Positions 1 to 7,554 of a stretch of DNA of 10,912 nucleotides are shown here, in pieces. The stretch comes from an uncultured Ruminococcus sp. (lineage in GTDB: Bacteria > Bacillota > Clostridia > Oscillospirales > Acutalibacteraceae): contig CACXGH010000128.1 of the NCBI GenBank assembly GCA_902767175.1, positions 1 to 10,912 of the forward strand, written 5' to 3'. Position 1 is the first letter of the stretch. Every line of letters starts with the position of its first letter. The translations under genes and the position numbers were made by a program. The notes beneath the pieces are model-generated. The model ran no database searches. It was given only the letters and a program-made list of their open reading frames with translations, and was not told where the DNA came from.

Positions 1-1232
1 CCGTTGATTATGATAGTACCGCCGTTGTATGTTGCTGTGCCGTCATAGTCAAACGAAGAGGTAGGAGCAGTTATGGTAATTGTACCGCCGTTTACGATAA
101 TATCACCGTTGGAGTCGATAGCGTCGGTGTCGCCCTGAGCCATTACTATTGTTATCGAACCGCCGTTTATCTCGATAGTCGGTGTTCCGAAGCTGTTGCT
201 CTTCTGTGCGCCGTTGATGCCGTCATCAGATGCATTGATATTAAATGTACCGTCATTTATCTGAATGTAAGTACCTTCAATGCCTTCCGAAGCATTCAGC
301 TCGAAATTGCCGCCGTCTATCTGTACAACGGTTATGCCTTCGATAGCATCTGCACTTGCAGTGATGTTGAAGCTGCCGCCCATAATGTATATCTGTCCCT
401 TGGTATCGTCATCGCTGTTCTCAGAGTGCAGACCGTCTTTTGAGGAATTGATAACGAATGTACCGTCATATATCGAAATAGAATCTTTTGCTTCGATACT
501 GTCAAGTGCGCTTGTGATATTATAAGTTCCGCCAGTTATCTTTATGTCGTCCTTGCCTGTAATGCCGTTGCCCTCTGCTGAGTTGATTGTGAGCGTTCCT
601 GTGCCGTTGAGAACAAGGTCGTCTTTGGAGAAGATAACTGCATCGGTGTTGGTGTCGCCGTCTGCTTCAAAGCTGCCTGTAACTGAAAGTGTATTTTCGC
701 TGTTGGTGGTAGTAACGAAACATTTATCTGCCGATACAACATAGATAACGGGGAAGCTGTCATTTGTGATACTGACTCCGTCAAGTACGATCTGTACCTT
801 GGCATTGCTGTCAGCTTCAACTCTGATGGTAAAATCAGATGCGGTGCCTGTTACTGTATAAACACCCTCATCAGTTATATTTACTGTCTGTCCGTCTGCT
901 GCGATTATAGTCTGAGCGTTAGTAAGGTCAGCACTCTGCGTCAGGTCACGGGTCGTGAAAAGGTCTGTGGTATCAAGCTTGCCGTTAGTATTTGCAGTAT
1001 ACCCGGCTGTTGATGTTTCAGCCGAAGTCTGTGATGACTCAGCAGCTGACGACTGAGTTGATTCGTCTGTCTGTGAGCTTTGAGTCTGTTCCGAACCGTT
1101 TGTGCTGCTCTGTGATGCAGTTGAAGCAGTTGACGATGCTGAGCTTTGGCTTGTGCTGTTCTGACCGCTGCAGGCTGCAAGTGAGCAGATAAGAAGAGAA
1201 GATATGATAACAGCAATAGTCTTTTTTAACAT
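1..1232 (-). CDS. Secreted lipoprotein with Cthe_2159-like carbohydrate-binding beta-helix repeats (C-terminus cut by window edge)
   Basis: Translating the minus strand from the ATG at 1232 gives an open frame of 410 codons that reaches the left edge without a stop. An AGGGAGG site lies 8 bases upstream of the ATG. The first 21 residues are a lipoprotein signal: KK at 3-4, a hydrophobic stretch 5-19 and the lipobox LAAC with Cys21. Residues about 22-80 are almost only Ser, Thr, Gln, Ala and Glu, a flexible wall-spanning linker. After this comes a region of short imperfect repeats of the type (I)xGGTxxI followed by DGI or EGI (for example ITGGTYNIT, IMGGSFNIT, INDGTFNIN), which should stack into a right-handed beta-helix. 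The pattern matches my recall of the Cthe_2159/DUF4353 carbohydrate-binding family, known in Clostridium thermocellum to bind polygalacturonate and cellulose. The many Asp and Asn residues between the strands would suit calcium sites. It probably acts on the outer cell surface; the ligand cannot be read from the sequence. Confidence 0.85.
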   Translation of the reverse strand, partial: MLKKTIAVIISSLLICSLAACSGQNSTSQSSASSTASTASQSSTNGSEQTQSSQTDESTQSSAAESSQTSAETSTAGYTANTNGKLDTTDLFTTRDLTQSADLTNAQTIIAADGQTVNITDEGVYTVTGTASDFTIRVEADSNAKVQIVLDGVSITNDSFPVIYVVSADKCFVTTTNSENTLSVTGSFEADGDTNTDAVIFSKDDLVLNGTGTLTINSAEGNGITGKDDIKITGGTYNITSALDSIEAKDSISIYDGTFVINSSKDGLHSENSDDDTKGQIYIMGGSFNITASADAIEGITVVQIDGGNFELNASEGIEGTYIQINDGTFNINASDDGINGAQKSNSFGTPTIEINGGSITIVMAQGDTDAIDSNGDIIVNGGTITITAPTSSFDYDGTATYNGGTIIIN

Positions 1233-1285
1233 AGTGTAAACCTCCCTGAAATTGTATTTTTGCTTGTTTTGTTTGGTATGTCTGT

Positions 1286-1314
1286 ATTATATTATGTGAA
1301 TTTGGAAACTAAAG
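1286..1314 (-). promoter_or_regulatory. Promoter for the lipoprotein gene
   Basis: On the minus strand a perfect TATAAT (1286-1291) is separated by 17 bases from a poor -35 element, CTTTAG (1309-1314). It lies 54 bases upstream of the lipoprotein ATG. The weak -35 element would fit a promoter that needs an activator; see the phased repeats directly upstream. Confidence 0.5.
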
Positions 1315-1342
1315 GGAATTTATTAGGAATGTATGTGGAATT
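1315..1342. repeat. Three GGAAT direct repeats spaced 11 bp apart
   Basis: GGAAT starts at 1315, 1326 and 1337 on the plus strand, so the copies are exactly 11 bases apart, about one helical turn. The first and last copies extend to GGAATTTA. They abut the -35 region of the minus-strand lipoprotein promoter and the last one touches the stop codon of the acetyltransferase gene. They could be an activator binding site, but the region is AT-rich and chance is possible. Confidence 0.35.
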
Positions 1343-1824
1343 TACAGCTCAATATAATAAGGACAGATATTTTCAAAGTGTCCGTCCTTCATTCTGAAAC
1401 CATTCGGTATAACTCCGAGCTGATGAAAGCCTATCCTTTCATACAGATGCCTTGCGTGAGTGTTGCTTTCAACCACAGCATTGAACTGCAAAACGGAAAA
1501 GCCAAGCTCTTTTCCGGCTCTCATGCTGTCAAGAACAAGCTTTTCGCCGATATGCAGCCCTCTTGAATCAGAGCTTACTGCATAGCTTGCATTGCAGATA
1601 TGACCGCAGCGGCCTACATTATTAGGGTGAAGAATATAAAGTCCTTTGATAATGCCGTTTTCATCTTCGGCTACTCCGCAGAAGCTCTGGGAAGCAAAAA
1701 ATTCAGCGCCTGTTTCACAGTTCAGCATTTCTTCCTGAGGAAATGCTGTACCGTCATTAACTACTTCATTCCATATTTCTGTCATACGGTTTATGTCCTC
1801 TGACCTGTATTTTCTTATTTTCAT
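1342..1824 (-). CDS. GNAT-family N-acetyltransferase
   Basis: This 160-residue protein has the length and motif order of a single-domain GCN5-related acetyltransferase, which moves an acetyl group from acetyl-CoA to an amine. The acetyl-CoA pyrophosphate loop is seen at residues 84-96, with R88-G-L-H-I-G93 as the (Q/R)xxGxG/A motif. The C-terminal part has NAVVESNTHA at 115-124, then LYERIGF at 127-133, the usual last helix and strand. The ending after LGV resembles the phosphinothricin/acyl-amino-acid acetyltransferase subgroup, but the substrate cannot be told. An AGGAGG site lies 5 bases before the ATG at 1824. The gene is transcribed away from the adenylation operon and towards the lipoprotein gene; no terminator is seen between them, so readthrough into the lipoprotein gene is possible. 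Confidence 0.88.
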   Translation of the reverse strand: MKIRKYRSEDINRMTEIWNEVVNDGTAFPQEEMLNCETGAEFFASQSFCGVAEDENGIIKGLYILHPNNVGRCGHICNASYAVSSDSRGLHIGEKLVLDSMRAGKELGFSVLQFNAVVESNTHARHLYERIGFHQLGVIPNGFRMKDGHFENICPYYIEL

Positions 1825-1856
1825 TCTGACCTCCTGAATTTTGTTATTTTTAATAT

Positions 1857-1885
1857 ATTATAAATGATTCTGGGTGCTATTTCAA
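1857..1885 (-). promoter_or_regulatory. SigA-type promoter for the GNAT gene
   Basis: On the minus strand TTGAAA (1880-1885) and TATAAT (1857-1862) are separated by 17 bases, followed 32 bases later by the acetyltransferase ATG. It is divergent to the promoter of the adenylation operon. Confidence 0.7.
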
Positions 1886-1925
1886 GAAACAATTTACATC
1901 TTTATATTATCAATATTATTATACC

Positions 1926-1954
1926 TTGACAATTGTTTTTTGCACAACTATAAT
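1926..1954 (+). promoter_or_regulatory. Consensus SigA promoter of the Dlt-like operon
   Basis: Both hexamers are perfect: TTGACA at 1926-1931, a 17-base spacer, and TATAAT at 1949-1954. The predicted start near 1961 leaves a leader of only about 30 bases before the first gene. A short palindrome, ACAATTGT (1929-1936), overlaps the -35 element. A promoter this close to consensus suggests strong expression unless it is repressed. Confidence 0.85.
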
Positions 1955-1990
1955 TAAGTGGTATGAAAATAACATGATGAAAGTGAAGAA

Positions 1991-3514
1991 ATGAAGATGA
2001 ATAATATCCTTGAAATGCTTGAAAAAAGCGCCTCCGTATATCCCGATAAAACAGCAGTCAGAGAAGGGGAAAGCTCACTGAGCTATATGGAGCTTCTATA
2101 TAAAAGCAAAAAAGCAGGCACTGCACTTCTTGGTATAATCGAGCATGGCTCTCCTGTAGGAGTATATATGGAAAAGGGGATCTCTGCCCTGTGCAGCTTT
2201 TTCGGAATTGTGTATGCCGGCGGATTTTATTCCATGCTCAATAATGAACTTCCCGATAAGCGCCTGCAGCAGATAGTTTCTGTTCTTGAGGCTAAGACAG
2301 TTATTACGACAAAGGAGCTTTTTGAGAAGGCTCAGGGTATTTTTTCTGATGTCAGGATACTTACAATAGAAGAGCTTATGCAGCATGAACCGGACGAAAA
2401 AGCGCTTGCTGCCGAAAGAACAAAGAGTATCGACACAGACCCGCTTTATGTGAATTTCACATCAGGCTCTACAGGCACTCCAAAGGGAATAGCTGTCGCA
2501 CACAGAAGCGTTATAGATTTCATTTCGTGCTTTACTGATATTTTTTCAATAAACGATAAGGACATTATTGCAAATCAGGCACCGTTTGATTTTGATGTTT
2601 CGGTAAAGGATATTTATTCTTCACTTTATGTCGGTGCAGCGCTCGTCATTGTCCCAAGACAGCTTTTCTCAGAACCTGTCAGGCTTATTGACCTGCTGTG
2701 CGAAAATAAGGTAACAACGCTTGTATGGGCCGTATCTGCGCTTTGTCTTGTAAGCACATTCCATGCACTTGACTACAAGACACCCGATACAATAAATAAG
2801 GTGCTGTTCAGCGGAGAGGTAATGCCCTATAAGCACCTTTGTCAGTGGAGAAATAAACTCCCCGATAGTATGTTCGTGAATCTTTACGGCCCTACAGAAA
2901 TTACCTGTAACTGCACATTTCACATTCTGGAAAAGGACAGGGATTATTCAGAGTATATCCCGATCGGCAGACCTTTCCCGAATGAAGATGTATTCCTGCT
3001 TGACAGCGATAATAAAAAAGTTACCGAAAAAGGTGTTCGGGGAATGATAGCCGTAAGAGGTACAGCTCTCGCACTCGGCTATTACGGAATGCCGGAAAAA
3101 ACAAGCGAATGCTTTGTTCAGAACCCGCTCAATACCCGTTATCCCGAAACGATCTACCTGACGGGAGACCTTGGTATGTATGACGAAAACGGTGAGCTTC
3201 GTTTCTGCGGAAGAACGGATAATCAGGTTAAATACATGGGACACAGAATAGAACTTGAGGAGGTAGAGAGGGCTATGAACGCAATAGAGGGTGTAGAGCG
3301 CTCTGTCTGCGTATTTGATGAGCCAAAGCAAAGACTTAAGGGATTCTATGTCGGAACGATTGATAAGAATGAGCTTTATACCGTTATGCGTGATACAATG
3401 CCTGCGTTTATGGTGCCGGGCTACCTCAGACAGATAGAGGAGGTATTTCTTACCAAAAACGGAAAGCTCGACAGAAAAAAGACCATAGAAATGATAGGAG
3501 GTAAGAAAAGTTGA
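1991..3514 (+). CDS. DltA-like amino acid adenylation enzyme (carrier-protein ligase)
   Basis: This 507-residue protein is a stand-alone adenylation domain of the NRPS/DltA class. It would activate an amino acid with ATP and load it on the phosphopantetheine arm of the carrier protein encoded two genes downstream. The core motifs are in order: the Ser/Thr-Gly-rich ATP loop TSGSTGTPKG at 157-166, YGPTE at 299-303, YLTGD at 389-393, GRTDNQVKYMGHR at 407-419 and the catalytic lysine K492 in NGKLDRK. Asp202 in FDVSVKD sits where these enzymes bind the substrate alpha-amino group, so the substrate is probably an amino acid. Its length fits DltA. The ribosome binding site is poor, and a second in-frame ATG at 1997 is possible. 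Its stop overlaps the next start. The call DltA is by fold and context; D-alanine as substrate is not shown, and the neighbouring PLP enzyme argues for something else. Confidence 0.88.
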   Translation: MKMNNILEMLEKSASVYPDKTAVREGESSLSYMELLYKSKKAGTALLGIIEHGSPVGVYMEKGISALCSFFGIVYAGGFYSMLNNELPDKRLQQIVSVLEAKTVITTKELFEKAQGIFSDVRILTIEELMQHEPDEKALAAERTKSIDTDPLYVNFTSGSTGTPKGIAVAHRSVIDFISCFTDIFSINDKDIIANQAPFDFDVSVKDIYSSLYVGAALVIVPRQLFSEPVRLIDLLCENKVTTLVWAVSALCLVSTFHALDYKTPDTINKVLFSGEVMPYKHLCQWRNKLPDSMFVNLYGPTEITCNCTFHILEKDRDYSEYIPIGRPFPNEDVFLLDSDNKKVTEKGVRGMIAVRGTALALGYYGMPEKTSECFVQNPLNTRYPETIYLTGDLGMYDENGELRFCGRTDNQVKYMGHRIELEEVERAMNAIEGVERSVCVFDEPKQRLKGFYVGTIDKNELYTVMRDTMPAFMVPGYLRQIEEVFLTKNGKLDRKKTIEMIGGKKS

Positions 3515-4698
3515 ATGGCATAACAGACCGTTTGCTTAAAGAGAATACAGAAGCCTTCTATGTCTTCGATTCGGGTAAGCTCAAACAAAGAATAAAGTCC
3601 CTGAGAAACAGACTGCCGGATAATATCAGCCTTTGCTATGCTGTAAAGGCAAACCCATTTATCTCCGGGGAGATGCGTGACGATGTGGAAAGGTTTGAAA
3701 TATGCTCTCCGGGAGAACATGAAATATGTAAAGCACTTCACATTGACAGCAGAAAAATGGTGATATCCGGTGTATATAAGACGCCGTCAGTAATAGAGGC
3801 AATGGTCTCAGACGGAGACTTTGAGGGGATTTTTACTGCTGAGTCTATTACACAGTATGAACTGTTATGCACGCTTTCTGAAAAGTACGGAAGAACACTC
3901 AGAGTTATTCCAAGACTTACAAACGGAAGCCAGTTCGGAATGGACGAGACTGACCTTGAGGAAGTCATAAAGGGCAGAACGGCTCATGAAAAGATAAATA
4001 TTATCGGTATACAGTTTTTCTCGGGTACACAAAAGACATCACTCAAAAAGTTCAGGAGAGAACTTGAGGCTCTTGACCGGCTTCTTATCAGACTGAAAGA
4101 ACAGTATTCCTTTGAAGCGGAGGAGCTTGAATACGGAACCGGCTTTCCTGTATCGTATTTCAAGGGTGAGGAGTTTGACGAGGACGCTTTGCTGCAGGGC
4201 TTTTCTGAGCTTATTGAAGGAATGCAGAGCCGTCCTGAAATAATACTTGAACTTGGAAGAAGCATAGCAGCGTTCTGCGGTACTTACTATACGCATATCG
4301 TTGATATGAAACAGAATAAAGGACAGGGTTATTTACTGACTGACGGAGGAATGCATCAGCTTGTGTATTTCGGTCAGTATATGGCGATGAAACAGCCCTT
4401 TATGTCTGTAGTCGGAAAAGAAAATGCAGTGCCTGCGGCGGCGTGGAATATATGCGGTGCGCTGTGCACAATGAATGATATCATGGTAAAGCAGGCAATG
4501 CTTCCTGACATTGAAATCGGAGACGTGCTTTGCTTTGAGAACACAGGTGCTTATTGTATGACCGAGGGAATATCCCTGCTTCTGAGCCGTGAGCTTCCCT
4601 CTGTTTATATACTCCGTGAAAACGGAGAACTTTACAGGGTACGCAGTACCTTTGAAACACGGCAGATAAATATGCCGGAATATGAAAGGATGTATTAA
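3511..4698 (+). CDS. Fold-type III PLP-dependent enzyme, LysA/ornithine decarboxylase family
   Basis: The 395-residue protein has the alanine-racemase-like barrel followed by a beta domain, as in diaminopimelate and ornithine decarboxylases. YAVKANP at 43-49 holds the PLP lysine K46, ELGR at 247-250 matches the EPGR phosphate/substrate motif, GALC ending in Cys319 matches the active-site Cys of GPLCESGD, and GAY at 346-348 is the conserved substrate-site Tyr. Two positions differ from ordinary LysA or ODC: F170 in FFSG where a ring-stacking His is usual, and T320 after Cys319 where an acidic residue contacts the distal amine. The start is TTG at 3511, 9 bases after AGGAGG; it overlaps the previous stop, and the nearby ATG at 3515 is out of frame. 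Its place between ligase and carrier genes suggests it makes or modifies the loaded amino acid, as BtrK does in butirosin synthesis by decarboxylating glutamyl-S-carrier. Decarboxylase versus epimerase is not settled. Confidence 0.85.
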   Translation: MNGITDRLLKENTEAFYVFDSGKLKQRIKSLRNRLPDNISLCYAVKANPFISGEMRDDVERFEICSPGEHEICKALHIDSRKMVISGVYKTPSVIEAMVSDGDFEGIFTAESITQYELLCTLSEKYGRTLRVIPRLTNGSQFGMDETDLEEVIKGRTAHEKINIIGIQFFSGTQKTSLKKFRRELEALDRLLIRLKEQYSFEAEELEYGTGFPVSYFKGEEFDEDALLQGFSELIEGMQSRPEIILELGRSIAAFCGTYYTHIVDMKQNKGQGYLLTDGGMHQLVYFGQYMAMKQPFMSVVGKENAVPAAAWNICGALCTMNDIMVKQAMLPDIEIGDVLCFENTGAYCMTEGISLLLSRELPSVYILRENGELYRVRSTFETRQINMPEYERMY

Positions 4699-4699
4699 C

Positions 4700-4930
4700 A
4701 TGGAAAGACTTATCGAAATTTTAGAGGACATTCAGCCAGATGTTGACTACAAGAACTGTACTGATCTTATCGACGGTCATTTTCTTAATTCTCTCGACAT
4801 CATTTCCCTTATCGCAGAGCTTGAAGATGAATATGATATAACTATCCCTGCGATAGAGATAATCCCCGATAACTTTAACTCCGCTGAGCGCATTATGAAA
4901 ATGATAGAGCGCCTTCAGGAGGAAGACTGA
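4700..4930 (+). CDS. DltC-like acyl/peptidyl carrier protein
   Basis: From the ATG at 4700 this is a 76-residue acidic four-helix carrier protein, close to the length of DltC. The phosphopantetheine serine is S31 in HFLNSLDII (residues 27-35), the place of the usual DSLxxxE/D motif. It would carry the activated amino acid as a thioester to the membrane. An in-frame ATG at 4682 adds six residues but lies inside the end of the preceding gene and has no good ribosome binding site, while AAAGGA at 4685-4690 is 9 bases ahead of the 4700 start, so I prefer 4700. One base separates it from the PLP gene and two from the MBOAT gene. No phosphopantetheinyl transferase is encoded in the window. Confidence 0.88.
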   Translation: MERLIEILEDIQPDVDYKNCTDLIDGHFLNSLDIISLIAELEDEYDITIPAIEIIPDNFNSAERIMKMIERLQEED

Positions 4931-4932
4931 GT

Positions 4933-6564
4933 ATGGATCTTTCCTTTCTGTTGGCAGGTACAGGAAAGACTATGACATCGTTCTTTTCGATGACGTATCT
5001 TTTTGCATTCCTGCCGGTTTGCCTTATCGTTTATGCGGTTACTCCGAAAAAGGCAAAAAAGTATGTTCTTCTTGCAGAAAGCCTGCTTTTCTTCTGGTTA
5101 GTCAGCGGTGCGCTTGTGTTATATCTCATTCTATCCGCTGTTTCTGTATTCTGTTTCGGACTATGGCTTGATAAGCTGCAGCAAAAGCAGAAAACAGCTC
5201 TCAAGGGACTTCCTAAAGAGGAAAAAAAGGCAGCCAAGCAAAAACATTTAAGAAAGCAGAGAGCAGTATTGGCACTCGGTGTCCTTATTCATATAGGAAT
5301 GCTGCTTGTGCTGAAATATTCCGAATTCTTCCTCGGAAATATCAATTCAATTCTCTCCGCATTCAACTGTCCGTTCCGGATGTATATACCGAAGTTCATA
5401 ATGCCTGTCGGTATCTCATTCTTTACACTTCAGGCGGTTTCTTATATTACAGATGTATATCACGGACTTATAGCGGCAGACCGGAATTTTCCGAGGATAC
5501 TGCTCTTTATGAGTTTCTTTCCGCAGATAGTCGAAGGACCTATATGCCGTTACGGACAGACCGCAGAACAGCTATGGAATGTCGGTCAGATAAAGTACCG
5601 CAGCCTGACCTTTGGTCTGCAGAGAATTCTTTTCGGCATGATGAAAAAGATAGTAGTAGCCGACAGACTTGACCCGTTGGTGAAAAAAGTATTCGACGAG
5701 CCTAACAGCTTTGACGGCGGTGTAATTATCCTTGCCGCCGTATGCTATACCGTCCAGCTCTATATGGATTTCTCCGGTTCTATGGACGCTGTTCTCGGAA
5801 CGGCTGAAATATTCGGAGTAAAGCTTCCTGAGAATTTTCAGAGACCGTTCTTTTCAAGGTCTGTTTCGGAATTCTGGAAAAGATGGCATATCACGCTCGG
5901 TGCATGGTTCAAGGATTATATATTCTATCCCGTGACATCTTCAAAACGCATGAAAAACCTTACGTCATCAGCAAGGAAAAAGCTCGGCAATCATTACGGC
6001 CCTCTTGCTGCCGGAGGTATTGCCCTGTTCTGTGTATGGTGGTGCAATGGTCTGTGGCACGGTGCAGGCTGGAACTTCATTTTCTTCGGAATGTATCATT
6101 TTGTTCTGATACTTTCCGGAAATCTTATAGAGCCGCTTGTCAAGCCGATAAACAATAAGCTCCATATAAAAACCGACAGTGCAGGATATAAGGTCTTTCA
6201 GATCATCAGAACAACGATACTTGTAATAATAGGTGAGCTGTTCTTCCGTGCCAACGGAATAGCATCAGGAATGCAGCTTTTCGGCAGAATTTTCAGCGAC
6301 CTTACATTCAGAAGCTTTGACGGCGGTTTATTATACAGACTTGGTGTAGACCGTTACGATCTGATAATCGCTGCTGTTACAGTCGTTATTGTATTTATCA
6401 TCAGCATACTGAATGAAAAGTGCATCAGCATAAGAGAAGCTCTCGAAAAGAAAAGTCTTGTTTTCCGCTGGTGTATTCTGTATGTACTTATACTCTACAT
6501 AGTGGTATTCGGTGCTTACAGCTTCGGCTATATTCCCGTTGACCCGATGTATGCTCAGTTCTGA
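4933..6564 (+). CDS. MBOAT-family membrane acyltransferase, AlgI/DltB type
   Basis: The 543-residue polytopic membrane protein carries the signatures of AlgI/DltB O-acyltransferases. These include FFTLQAVSYITDVYHG (about 162-180), PQIVEGP with a following ICRYGQ, MDFSGSMD, the WKRWH motif at 315-319, and NGLWHGAGWNF with H376 as the likely catalytic histidine at the membrane channel. About ten hydrophobic segments are visible. A very basic, Lys/Gln-rich loop at 80-110 lies between early helices and should be cytoplasmic. It is longer than typical DltB (about 400) and closer to AlgI. It probably passes the aminoacyl group from the carrier protein across the membrane for transfer to a wall or surface polymer. 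AGGAGG at 4917-4922 lies 10 bases before the ATG. Confidence 0.92.
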   Translation: MDLSFLLAGTGKTMTSFFSMTYLFAFLPVCLIVYAVTPKKAKKYVLLAESLLFFWLVSGALVLYLILSAVSVFCFGLWLDKLQQKQKTALKGLPKEEKKAAKQKHLRKQRAVLALGVLIHIGMLLVLKYSEFFLGNINSILSAFNCPFRMYIPKFIMPVGISFFTLQAVSYITDVYHGLIAADRNFPRILLFMSFFPQIVEGPICRYGQTAEQLWNVGQIKYRSLTFGLQRILFGMMKKIVVADRLDPLVKKVFDEPNSFDGGVIILAAVCYTVQLYMDFSGSMDAVLGTAEIFGVKLPENFQRPFFSRSVSEFWKRWHITLGAWFKDYIFYPVTSSKRMKNLTSSARKKLGNHYGPLAAGGIALFCVWWCNGLWHGAGWNFIFFGMYHFVLILSGNLIEPLVKPINNKLHIKTDSAGYKVFQIIRTTILVIIGELFFRANGIASGMQLFGRIFSDLTFRSFDGGLLYRLGVDRYDLIIAAVTVVIVFIISILNEKCISIREALEKKSLVFRWCILYVLILYIVVFGAYSFGYIPVDPMYAQF

Positions 6565-6575
6565 AGGAGGATATT

Positions 6576-7550
6576 ATGCTTACAACATTAAAAAATACAC
6601 TGAAAGGCATAGTATTCACCGTAATACTCTTTGCTCTTCTTCTACTTGCATCAGCAGTGTTTATTCCTAAAGACAACACCAAGGAGGTCTGGAAATACGA
6701 TTATACCGCAAACGGGTTTCTTGCCGAACCGAAAGATACTATAGATGTTCTGTTTTTAGGGGACAGCGAGGTCTTTTCGGGAGTAAGCCCTCTGCGTATA
6801 TGGGAAAAGTACGGAATTACCTCTTATTGCTGCAGTACAGGCAAGCAAAGACTGTGGTATACGCTTGAATATCTGTATCAGTTTTTGGAAAATCAATCGC
6901 CTAAGGTCATTTTCCTCGAGACGGACCTTGTTCTTAAATATTTTTCTGTAGATGATCTTATTCTTCATGCTCCTGAGCGTTATTTGCCTGTTCTGAGATA
7001 TCATGACCGCTGGAAACAGTTTTCCTTTACAGAGCTTTGGCAAGCTCCGCATTATTCCTATCTGGATAAATACAAGGGCTATCATATATACGGTGATGCA
7101 AATGCAGCAAATACTGAAAAGTATATGGATGAGACAAATGAAAGTGCAAACATGAGTAAAATGAACCAACTGTATGTTGACACTATTTTTGATATCTGTA
7201 AAAGAACAGGTGCTAAGTTTGTGCTTTACAGTACCCCGAGTACAAAGAATTGGAACATGAAAAAGCATAACAGAACAGTAACTCTTGCAGAAAAGCTTGG
7301 TGTTGATTATATTGACTTCAATCTTCTGCAGGACGAGGTAAAAATTGATTGGGACAAGGACACCCATGATAAGGGAGACCATCTGAATTATTACGGTGCG
7401 GTCAAGGTATCTGATTATCTTGGAAAGTACCTTAGTGAAACGGGTATCCTTAAAAATCATAAGGGTGAATCGGGCTATGGCTCGTGGAATACTGCTTTTG
7501 AAGCCTACAAGAAAGATGTTGAAAAAAAGCTGAATATCAAGTATGAATAA
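6576..7550 (+). CDS. Membrane-anchored SGNH-family protein, DltD/AlgX-like partner of the MBOAT
   Basis: The 324-residue protein has one N-terminal membrane helix (about 11-30) and an extracellular domain of the SGNH/GDSL hydrolase fold. Block I is FLGDSEVFSG with D63 and nucleophile S64. The C-terminal catalytic His is H269 in GDHLNYYG, with D265 and D268 as candidates for the triad Asp; the spacing is not the textbook DxxH. Such proteins follow MBOAT genes in dlt and alginate-acetylation clusters, where they are needed to place the acyl group on the extracellular polymer. AAGGAGG at 6564-6570 lies 5 bases ahead of the ATG, and the gene starts 11 bases after the MBOAT stop. It is the last gene of the operon, with two consecutive stops and a hairpin behind it. 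Similarity to DltD is by architecture and position; the overall sequence is only loosely like it. Confidence 0.82.
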   Translation: MLTTLKNTLKGIVFTVILFALLLLASAVFIPKDNTKEVWKYDYTANGFLAEPKDTIDVLFLGDSEVFSGVSPLRIWEKYGITSYCCSTGKQRLWYTLEYLYQFLENQSPKVIFLETDLVLKYFSVDDLILHAPERYLPVLRYHDRWKQFSFTELWQAPHYSYLDKYKGYHIYGDANAANTEKYMDETNESANMSKMNQLYVDTIFDICKRTGAKFVLYSTPSTKNWNMKKHNRTVTLAEKLGVDYIDFNLLQDEVKIDWDKDTHDKGDHLNYYGAVKVSDYLGKYLSETGILKNHKGESGYGSWNTAFEAYKKDVEKKLNIKYE

Positions 7551-7554
7551 TAAC

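Noticed and set aside
1..900. Repetitive sequence that might be a CRISPR array or tandem repeat
   Set aside because: The repeats are imperfect, keep the reading frame and encode beta-helix turns; there are no constant repeats with unique spacers.
280..1192. Plus-strand open frames across the lipoprotein region
   Set aside because: The minus strand encodes a continuous lipoprotein with signal, lipobox and repeats; the plus-strand frames only mirror its repeats.
2096..3331. Minus-strand open frames opposite the adenylation gene
   Set aside because: They are shadows of a gene with all adenylation core motifs; no ribosome binding sites or known domains were seen.
3511..4698. Annotation as lysA (diaminopimelate decarboxylase) of lysine synthesis
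   Set aside because: The His and Glu of the LysA substrate site are replaced, and the gene is embedded between ligase and carrier genes, not with lysine genes.
4682..4699. Earlier ATG for the carrier protein
   Set aside because: It lies within the end of the PLP gene without a suitable ribosome binding site, and the 4700 start gives the normal carrier length.
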